Positions 4,605 to 9,290 of a stretch of 9,290 nucleotides of DNA are shown here, in pieces. The stretch is taken from assembly GCA_002501135.1 (NCBI GenBank), contig DLRQ01000055.1, positions 1-9,290 of the forward strand. The letters run 5' to 3'. Position 1 is the stretch's first letter; every line of letters begins with the position of its first letter. The notes under the pieces were generated by a model that did no database searches, had not been told where the DNA came from, and was given only the letters and a program-made list of their open reading frames with translations. The stretch is from Candidatus Neomicrothrix sp. UBA7884. GTDB lineage: Bacteria > Actinomycetota > Acidimicrobiia > Acidimicrobiales > MedAcidi-G1. The position numbers and the translations under genes are program-made.

Positions 4605-5756
4605 TCAGGTGGTCTGGGTTTCGGCCAGGTCGCGTATGCCCTCGATCGTGCGGTGCATGTTGGCGGCCTGCCCCTTTTGGCGGTGGGCGATGATCGCCGC
4701 CTCCTTGTCGGGCATTGCCGCGATGGCGGCGGTCAGGCCGGATGGGCCGGGGCCCAACACCATCGAGAACCGGAGGCGTGTGCCTCCGAGGAGGGGTGTG
4801 AGTTCGAAACGCCACTGGGCCGCAGGGTTGTCGGGATCTCCGGGGTGCCAGGCGAACACCCGCTCTGGTTCGTAGTCGACGAGCGTGCAGGTGATCTCCC
4901 ATTCGCCAAGGTCGTCTCGTCTGTTGCGGCCCATGAAACGGGCTCCAACGGCCGGCTCGTCGTCGATCCACTCGGCCCCCTGAAACTCGTCGCTGAACCG
5001 GGCCGGCAGGTTGATGTCGGAGACGATCGGCCAGATGTCGGCGGCCTTGGCGTCGATGTCAACCTCGACTGTGACTCCTGCACCGTCGGTGAACAGGGGA
5101 GGCCGGCCGTCGGTGGTGCCTTCGAGGGTTCGGCTCCACTTGTCGAACCAGGTGATCTCCCTGGCCGGTCGCCGGGGGGCCAGAGCGAATTCGTCGCCGA
5201 TCGTGTAGGCGACCGGCAACAGGACCACCTGGGTTACCCCCTCGGGGATTTCGAGGAGTTCTGCGACCTTGTCGGCGGCGCCGAGGTGGAGGGTGGTCCA
5301 GGCGGTGCCGAGGCCGCGCGAGCGAGCTGCAAGACAGAAGCTCCACGCCGCCTGGATGACTGAGTCGAACAGGCCGGGCCGTCCGCTGCCGTCATGCCCG
5401 CCGTAGATTGTGACCAGCACGAGGGCGGGAACCTCGTGCAGGTGGTCGGCCAGATGTCCTCCCGAGCGGGCGGCGCGCTCTCTCGGGTCACCGGTTCCAG
5501 CAAGGGCGCTTGCCCGTTCCGACAGCCATGTACCACCTGCCTCCCGGTAGAGGTCCGCAAGCTGGGACTTCACCTTCGGGTCGCGGATCACCAGCCAGCG
5601 CCTGCTCGGCTGGTTACCCCCGGTGGGTGCCTGTTCAGCCAGGTCGATGCAGTCCAGGAGGAGGTCCTCGGGCACTGGCTTCTCCAGGTCGAGGCGGCGG
5701 CGCACGGACCTCGTCGTCGACAGCAGGCGGTCTATCTCCTCCACTGGAAATGACAT
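4605..5756 (-). CDS. Nitroreductase fused to a C-terminal SRPBCC (START/Bet v 1-like) domain
   Basis: A 383-aa two-domain protein. Residues 1-208 are a nitroreductase paralogous to the next gene: TTRSVRRR (14-21), APTGGN (43-48), RGLGTAWTTLH (147-157), ending with ITWFDKW (201-207). Residues about 226-378 look like an SRPBCC polyketide-cyclase/dehydrase domain: VTVEVDIDAKAADIWPIVSDI at the start, then GARFMGRN, a WEIT--LVDYEPERVFAW strand pair and a C-terminal helix (345-378). SRPBCC domains hold hydrophobic ligands in a deep pocket, so the fusion may present a lipid-like or aromatic substrate to the flavin, which is inference. The ATG at 5756 follows GGAGGAG with a 5-nt spacer, a strong choice; an upstream in-frame extension has no support. 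The reading frame is continuous across both domains, with no sign of a frameshift. Confidence 0.88.
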   Translation of the reverse strand: MSFPVEEIDRLLSTTRSVRRRLDLEKPVPEDLLLDCIDLAEQAPTGGNQPSRRWLVIRDPKVKSQLADLYREAGGTWLSERASALAGTGDPRERAARSGGHLADHLHEVPALVLVTIYGGHDGSGRPGLFDSVIQAAWSFCLAARSRGLGTAWTTLHLGAADKVAELLEIPEGVTQVVLLPVAYTIGDEFALAPRRPAREITWFDKWSRTLEGTTDGRPPLFTDGAGVTVEVDIDAKAADIWPIVSDINLPARFSDEFQGAEWIDDEPAVGARFMGRNRRDDLGEWEITCTLVDYEPERVFAWHPGDPDNPAAQWRFELTPLLGGTRLRFSMVLGPGPSGLTAAIAAMPDKEAAIIAHRQKGQAANMHRTIEGIRDLAETQTT

Positions 5757-5833
5757 TTCGACTCCTCCGGTCCCGGTGTCGATTCCGTTCCAGCCAACGC
5801 GACCTTCGGGGCGACCCGGTGAGCATTGCATGC

Positions 5834-5865
5834 CCCTGAGCCGCTCGGCTAGGCGGGACTCAGGG
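5834..5865 (-). terminator. Strong hairpin at the end of the YHYH gene
   Basis: CCCTGAG-CCGC (5834-5844) pairs with GCGG-GA-CTCAGGG (5853-5865): seven plus four GC-rich pairs with a 2-nt bulge and an 8-nt loop. It includes the TGA stop of the YHYH gene (5860-5862). No T-tract follows on the minus strand, so it would be a T-less actinobacterial-type terminator or an mRNA 3'-end stabiliser. It separates this gene from the nitroreductase pair 78 nt further on. Confidence 0.55.
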
Positions 5866-7635
5866 TCGAGGTGGTGCAGGAAGCAGCGACCGCAACTGCT
5901 CGACCGTGGCCCCCAGGATCTCAGCTGCACGTTCCAGGTCGGGCGGAGGCGGACCAAGTGCATCCTGTAGGACCTGTACGGATACTCCGAGTGTCTCGGC
6001 CGCTGCTTGAAGGTTGTTGCCGGGGGGCGGTGCGTCGCCTCCATCCTCTGGTGGTTGTCGGTCAAGGGTGCCGTTCCCGCCTCCCGTGAGGGCGCTGTCA
6101 TGCAGCTCTCCCCACAAGGTGGGGCCCACGTAGTAGGGGAACACGTCGACGAGGGAGCCGTCGGGGCGCTGCTCCTGGGTCACGTGGTAGTGGTAGCGCG
6201 GCTCGGTGAAGCCGGGCAGGGTGCCCAGGTGGCCGTTGTGCTCGTCGAGGGCCATCGGGCTGGCGTCGTTCAAAGAGGCGTCGTAGTACCAGTCCTGCAT
6301 AAACCAGCCTGTGTCGGCCAGGAATGCGTTGCCCGACTGGGAGGTGACGGCGGTGCCGATGTCGGGTCCGGGCAGGTCGGTTGTGACGGTGCCGGCCGCC
6401 GGGTCCGTCTGGTCCACGAGAAGGCAGGTTCGTTGGCCGGCTACTCCACAACCGGTGGCCGAGTCGGGGTCGGCGTAGTCACGTACCCGCCACGACGAGC
6501 GGGCGAGGGTGTTGTCAGATACCCAGGGTCCGGCGATAGGAACCCCGTCGGCTGCGAAGCCGTAGATGGGGGAGTGGTACCAGTCGTACCCCAGTTGGTC
6601 TGCCAAGCAGGTCGGGTTGGAATGGTGATGGTAGGTGCCCATTGCCGAATGGCCGGGGCAGATGTCGAGGTCGTAGGCCTCAGCGGTGGGGGCCAGGTTC
6701 CACCAGACCCGCTCACCCTGCCAGGACTGGCCGTCGCTCCAGTTGAAGATCGCAGTTCCGTTCACCCAGAGGCCAATTGCTCCGAGGCCCGTTGCGACGG
6801 GTTCCGCTGCCTTGACCGGATCGACTGGGAACCGTGCCTCCCAGTCCTGGCTTGTCGGGCAGGCGGGCCCCGGAGGCCAGTACCCGTAGCCGGATCCGGG
6901 TACGTCTTCGCAGCCGGTGCTGCGATATCCGATGTCCTCGCCAAAGGAGACCTGATCCTCGAGGCTCACCAGCGTCGAACCGCCCATGAAGTCGTGTGCC
7001 TGTCGGGGCCTGTTGTCGAGGAAGTCGATGTGGTCCTGGCTGATCGTGGTCTCGTAGCTGGGTATGCCGCTGGCCCGAATATGTAGATAGGTGGTGCCGT
7101 AAACGTCAACGAGTTCGGCCGACTGCACGTCGGTTGGAACAACTGAAGCGTCTGAGATGACTGCTGCGGGTATGTCGTCGACGTTCAGCATCCACGAGGA
7201 GAGGAGGGCCTGTTCAGGGGAGAGGTCAGCCAGTGGTTGTGGAACGCCTGTCGATGTGGGTGGAGACGGTGGTTGAGTCGTGACCGTGGGTGACGCCGTT
7301 GTCGTGGCCGTGGCAGCGGAAGTTGCGGTCGGGGGCGCAACAGGCATCGTGCCTGCAATCGATGTGGGGGTCGGGGTCTGAGTGGTTGAAACAGTGGTCG
7401 TCGACACGACGGAAGGAGTTGGAACTGGAGTGGGCGTACCCGGTTCTGGTGGCTTCGCAACGGATGAATCGGTTAGCGCAGATGGGGTGGATGCAATGTC
7501 GGAGGCGGTTGAGCCGCTCGGTGATGCCCCGGTCGTGGCCTCAGTAAGTTTCGAGGCGGCGCACGCCTGTGCGGCGAGGGAAACGATCAGCAGGAGGGCG
7601 GCCGCCAGAAAACGGTTTGTGATGTTGGTCCCCAT
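5860..7635 (-). CDS. Exported YHYH-domain protein with low-complexity linker
   Basis: A 591-aa exported protein. Residues 1-24 form a signal peptide; AQA before C25 fits signal peptidase I, and Gln at -2 makes the lipobox imperfect, so lipidation is uncertain. Residues about 28-135 are a Thr/Pro/Ser/Ala linker. The globular part (about 140-515) is a YHYH-type domain (PF14240, function unknown): CPGHSAMGTYHHHSNPTCL (326-344), YHSPIYGFAADGVPIAGPW (353-371), DEHNGHLG (464-471) and RYHYHVT (480-486). The His clusters suggest metal binding, which is inference. At the C-terminus two helical repeats, AAETLGVSVQVLQDAL (545-560) and AAEILGATVEQLRSLL (570-585), are joined by GPPPPDLER. The ATG at 7635 is chosen because it begins the signal peptide; its ribosome binding site is weak. 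The unknown gene at 7709 lies 73 nt upstream on the same strand. Confidence 0.85.
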   Translation of the reverse strand: MGTNITNRFLAAALLLIVSLAAQACAASKLTEATTGASPSGSTASDIASTPSALTDSSVAKPPEPGTPTPVPTPSVVSTTTVSTTQTPTPTSIAGTMPVAPPTATSAATATTTASPTVTTQPPSPPTSTGVPQPLADLSPEQALLSSWMLNVDDIPAAVISDASVVPTDVQSAELVDVYGTTYLHIRASGIPSYETTISQDHIDFLDNRPRQAHDFMGGSTLVSLEDQVSFGEDIGYRSTGCEDVPGSGYGYWPPGPACPTSQDWEARFPVDPVKAAEPVATGLGAIGLWVNGTAIFNWSDGQSWQGERVWWNLAPTAEAYDLDICPGHSAMGTYHHHSNPTCLADQLGYDWYHSPIYGFAADGVPIAGPWVSDNTLARSSWRVRDYADPDSATGCGVAGQRTCLLVDQTDPAAGTVTTDLPGPDIGTAVTSQSGNAFLADTGWFMQDWYYDASLNDASPMALDEHNGHLGTLPGFTEPRYHYHVTQEQRPDGSLVDVFPYYVGPTLWGELHDSALTGGGNGTLDRQPPEDGGDAPPPGNNLQAAAETLGVSVQVLQDALGPPPPDLERAAEILGATVEQLRSLLPAPPRP

Positions 7636-7689
7636 GTCTGCCACAGCCTCGCAGGTCCATGTTGTGTAGGTGTGATGACAGGGCGAGAT

Positions 7690-7705
7690 CCGGCTGATGG
7701 GCCGG
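7690..7705 (-). terminator. Small GC hairpin between the unknown gene and the YHYH gene
   Basis: CCGGC (7690-7694) pairs with GCCGG (7701-7705) around a 6-nt loop, starting just past the TAA at 7709-7711. Five GC pairs and no T-tract make it at best a weak or partial terminator. Confidence 0.2.
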
Positions 7706-7708
7706 TGG

Positions 7709-8278
7709 TTACAGGTCTCCCAGCCACGCCGGCGCCCGGTCCAGCAGGTACTCGCTGATCTTGTGTGACCTGTCCAGTGCGTCACACATCGAGGTGCTGT
7801 TGTCGCCTCGGAACAGGGCAGCCAGCGGGGTCTCCAATCTCGCTGTAACCCCGAGGGAGCGCTGCGGAGCGTCTGTCACCGCTGCGAACGAATCAACGGC
7901 TGAAACCTCGATGGGCAGGTCGGGGCCTCCGATTCCGGCCAACTCGGTTGCCAGCACCAGCAGGTCGGGACCTTGATCGAGGGGTGGGAGGGCCCAGGTG
8001 AACATGATCTGGATTACGAGGTCGTCGCTCGGGTCGGCATCGTCGGGGATCGACATGACCTCGTCCTCGAAGGCCATCAGGGTGCGAGGCTCGAGGTCAA
8101 GCGAGAGGTGCAGGTCGAGCGGTCCGCCACAGGCTGCCTCCGGATGCAGGTCGACCTCGAACGCCTGGCGCATCGAGTAGGTCTCGACGAAGTGGCGTTC
8201 ATCATGCACATGGAAGCCGTGCTCGGCGGCATGGTCCTTCAGGTCGGCGATGAACCCGGCGATGTCGACTACTGCCAC
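7709..8278 (-). CDS. Acidic cytoplasmic protein of unknown function
   Basis: A 189-aa soluble protein, rich in Asp, Glu and Leu, with no signal peptide, membrane helix or motif that I recognise. It has an N-terminal helix with HGFHVHDERHF (20-30), a beta-rich centre with DLHLSLDLEPRTLMAFEDEV (55-74), an ALPPLDQGPDLLVLATELAG segment (96-115) and a C-terminal helix ending RAPAWLGDL. The only cysteines are C50 and C165. The GTG at 8278 is preferred because GGAGGAG lies 5 nt upstream; an in-frame TTG at 8311 would place that site inside the gene. The steady composition and good ribosome binding site indicate a real gene. It is upstream of the YHYH gene on the same strand and divergent from the inositol-monophosphatase-like gene, neither of which suggests a function. 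Confidence 0.8.
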   Translation of the reverse strand: MAVVDIAGFIADLKDHAAEHGFHVHDERHFVETYSMRQAFEVDLHPEAACGGPLDLHLSLDLEPRTLMAFEDEVMSIPDDADPSDDLVIQIMFTWALPPLDQGPDLLVLATELAGIGGPDLPIEVSAVDSFAAVTDAPQRSLGVTARLETPLAALFRGDNSTSMCDALDRSHKISEYLLDRAPAWLGDL

Positions 8279-8308
8279 GTGCGCTCCTCCCGACCTGATG
8301 GATTGCCT

Positions 8309-8334
8309 CAACAGGGTAGGTGCAACAGGTTAGG
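8309..8334 (-). promoter_or_regulatory. Tandem 12-bp direct repeat with candidate -10 hexamers
   Basis: CAACAGGGTAGG (8309-8320) and CAACAGGTTAGG (8323-8334) are direct repeats with 11 of 12 bases identical and a 14-bp period. Each contains a TANNNT hexamer on the minus strand (TACCCT at 8313-8318, TAACCT at 8327-8332). The proximal one would start transcription near 8306, giving a leader of about 28 nt before the GTG at 8278. The repeat may be a duplicated promoter element or a tandem operator. No -35 is evident. Confidence 0.4.
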
Positions 8335-8428
8335 GGCCAGGGAGTCGGGACCACAGGGCTGGGTCATGGTGGCGACCCGCTGTGAAGGCCCCGGGGGAAG
8401 CCGCCCTGTCGGGTGCTAGACCGGTGGT

Positions 8429-9193
8429 GTGGGTGAACATAGGGATATCGGAACTGACGCGTCAGCAGTATTGAGCGACCTGCACGACGCTGCCGATGCG
8501 GTCGTGGCGGCGCTCACCTCGCACGAGGACTGGGGGCCGTCGGGAAACCGGCCGGATCAGTACGAGAGCGACGTGGTTGCCGACCGTGCAGTTCATGAAT
8601 TGTTGGACCCGCTCGGTTACGGCGTGCTCAGCGAGGAGTCCGGTCTGACCGTTGGGTCGGGCCCTACCGTTGTGGTTGATCCACTTGACGGCTCCACCAA
8701 CGCCTCAAGGAGCATTCCGTGGTACTCGACGTGCCTATGCGCTGTCGATGATGGGGGCCCATGGGTGGCCGTAGTAGCTGATCTGACTACCGGGTGCCGC
8801 TACGACGCTGTCAGGGGCTGGGGTGCTCGCCGTGACGGAATCGAGATCAGGCGCGAGTCGGCGCCGGCCCTCGAGGATTCGCTCGTTGCCATCTCGGGCC
8901 TACCACCTCGAAACCTGGGATGGGGGCAGTTCAGGGCCTTCGGGTCGGCCGCCCTCGACCTGTGTGCCGTGGCCGACGGCCGAGTCGACGGGTACGTCGA
9001 CTGCTCGCCCGACGCCCACGGTGTCTGGGACTATCTGGCGGCTGCACTGATATGCGATGAGGCCGGTGTGGTCGTTGCCGATGCACTTGGAAGAGACCTC
9101 TGCGTTCTTGATTCTGATGTCCGCCGCACACCCGTTGCAGGCGCCGGACCTGCTCTTGCCGAGGCACTAATGGAGGCCAGGAAGGGGTTCTGA
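8429..9193 (+). CDS. Inositol monophosphatase family phosphatase
   Basis: A 254-aa member of the Mg-dependent, Li-sensitive inositol monophosphatase superfamily. Motif 1 is GVLSEESG (65-72, metal-binding Glu at 69 or 70). Motif 2 is VVVDPLDGSTNASRSIPWYS (81-100, metal ligands D84 and D87 with the DGSTN loop). Motif 3 is GVWDYLAAALICDEAG (198-213, D201 as the third-metal ligand), preceded by FGSAALDLCAVADGRVDGYVD (171-191). All catalytic residues are present and the length is typical. Members act on inositol phosphates, histidinol phosphate, 3'-phosphoadenosine 5'-phosphate or fructose bisphosphate; the sequence alone does not settle which. The GTG at 8429 has no Shine-Dalgarno sequence; TAGACC 6 nt upstream is one base off TANNNT, so it may be leaderless. 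It stands alone, 46 nt before a tRNA gene. Confidence 0.9.
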   Translation: MGEHRDIGTDASAVLSDLHDAADAVVAALTSHEDWGPSGNRPDQYESDVVADRAVHELLDPLGYGVLSEESGLTVGSGPTVVVDPLDGSTNASRSIPWYSTCLCAVDDGGPWVAVVADLTTGCRYDAVRGWGARRDGIEIRRESAPALEDSLVAISGLPPRNLGWGQFRAFGSAALDLCAVADGRVDGYVDCSPDAHGVWDYLAAALICDEAGVVVADALGRDLCVLDSDVRRTPVAGAGPALAEALMEARKGF

Positions 9194-9223
9194 GCCTGTC
9201 CTTCAACGGGGAGTGTCCACCGG

Positions 9224-9229
9224 TAGGGT
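9224..9229 (+). promoter_or_regulatory. -10 element of the tRNA-Val gene
   Basis: TAGGGT fits TANNNT and lies 10 nt before the mature tRNA 5' end, giving a start near 9236 and a very short 5' extension for RNase P to remove. A possible -35, TTCAAC at 9202-9207, is poor (three of six bases). Confidence 0.4.
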
Positions 9230-9239
9230 GTCCGCTCCC

Positions 9240-9290
9240 GGGCGCGTAGCTCAGTTGGCTAGAGCACCTCCCTTACAAGGAGGGGGTCGG
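9240..9290 (+). tRNA. tRNA-Val (anticodon UAC), cut by the window end
   Basis: The first 51 bases of a tRNA are present. The 5' acceptor strand is GGGCGCG (9240-9246), followed by T8/A9. The D-stem GCTC (9249-9252) pairs with GAGC (9262-9265) around AGTTGGCTA. The anticodon stem CCTCC (9267-9271) pairs with GGAGG (9279-9283) around CTTACAA, placing TAC at 9274-9276, which reads GUA valine codons. The T-arm and 3' acceptor strand lie beyond the window. Confidence 0.95.

Noticed and set aside
4573..4971. 5' extension of the single-domain nitroreductase reading frame
   Set aside because: It overlaps the SRPBCC-encoding end of the upstream gene in another frame, has Arg/Pro-rich shadow composition, and the ATG at 4572 has AAAGGA upstream and fits the family start.
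4572..5363. Plus-strand open frame opposite the nitroreductases
   Set aside because: It is antisense to two clear enzymes; its composition follows the high-GC third positions of the opposite strand.
5757..6101. 5' extension of the nitroreductase-SRPBCC reading frame into the YHYH gene
   Set aside because: GGAGGAG directly precedes the ATG at 5756, and the extension is non-homologous sequence antiparallel to none and overlapping the YHYH gene out of frame.
6007..7086. Long plus-strand open frame opposite the YHYH gene
   Set aside because: It is a Gly/Val-rich antisense shadow with no motif or ribosome binding site, while the minus strand has a complete domain protein.
7636..7785. 5' extension of the YHYH gene
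   Set aside because: The signal peptide begins at the ATG at 7635; a 50-residue Cys/Arg-rich extension before it would overlap the end of the gene at 7709 and block export.
8279..8311. TTG start at 8311 for the unknown acidic protein
   Set aside because: The GGAGGAG site would then lie inside the gene; it is ideally spaced for the GTG at 8278, and the proposed -10 repeat overlaps the TTG.
8345..8358. GTCGGGACCACA as another DevR-like box in the 8279-8428 gap
   Set aside because: Only one half resembles the box; the second half does not pair, and the position does not fit the register to the phosphatase start.
9240..9290. tRNA-Val as an integration site for a mobile element
   Set aside because: No integrase, att-like duplication or phage gene is visible; the 3' part of the tRNA is outside the window.
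1..9290. CRISPR arrays, insertion sequences or toxin-antitoxin pairs
   Set aside because: No regularly spaced repeats, transposase motifs or paired small toxin-like genes were found on either strand.

Overview
The window is high-GC, densely coding DNA from an actinobacterium. The evidence is a DevR/DevS (DosR/DosS)-type two-component pair, a nitroreductase resembling mycobacterial Rv3368c, an Actinobacteria-style lipoprotein with a Thr-rich linker, frequent GTG starts, and TANNNT -10 hexamers placed directly in front of start codons (leaderless transcription). An Acidimicrobiia-like lineage is my guess; it is not demonstrated. I see no mobile element, CRISPR array or phage gene. Nine protein genes and one partial tRNA gene are supported.

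Region 1 (1-3845) looks like a signalling module. On the minus strand are a membrane-anchored cupredoxin (613-1053) and, behind it, a receiver-like protein without a phospho-acceptor Asp and with a Cys/His insertion (48-515). Divergent from these is a probable two-gene unit: a two-helix membrane protein (1172-1429) and a DevR-like NarL/FixJ regulator (1461-2117). The regulator gene runs head-on into a soluble PAS-HisKA_3-HATPase kinase (2121-3167), with only 3 bp between the stop codons. Upstream of the kinase on the same strand is a two-LysM lipoprotein (3231-3845). The 118-bp divergent region carries a DevR-like dyad exactly midway between two identical TAGCGT -10 hexamers on opposite strands. 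A better DevR-type palindrome (16 of 20 consensus positions by my count) lies upstream of the receiver-like gene. I infer that the regulator controls itself and the cupredoxin/pseudo-receiver pair.

Region 2 (3910-5756) is a minus-strand pair of paralogous nitroreductases. The upstream member is fused to a C-terminal SRPBCC (START-like) domain; the downstream one is a single-domain Rv3368c-like enzyme.

Region 3 (5860-8278) holds an exported YHYH-domain protein with a long Thr/Pro/Ser linker and two C-terminal helical repeats, preceded by an acidic cytoplasmic protein of unknown function. A strong hairpin sits at the 3' end of the YHYH gene.

Region 4 (8429-9290) holds an inositol-monophosphatase family enzyme and the first 51 bases of a tRNA-Val(UAC) gene cut by the window edge. 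No stretch longer than about 150 bases lacks a gene; the intergenic regions are described as regulatory entries where something is visible.
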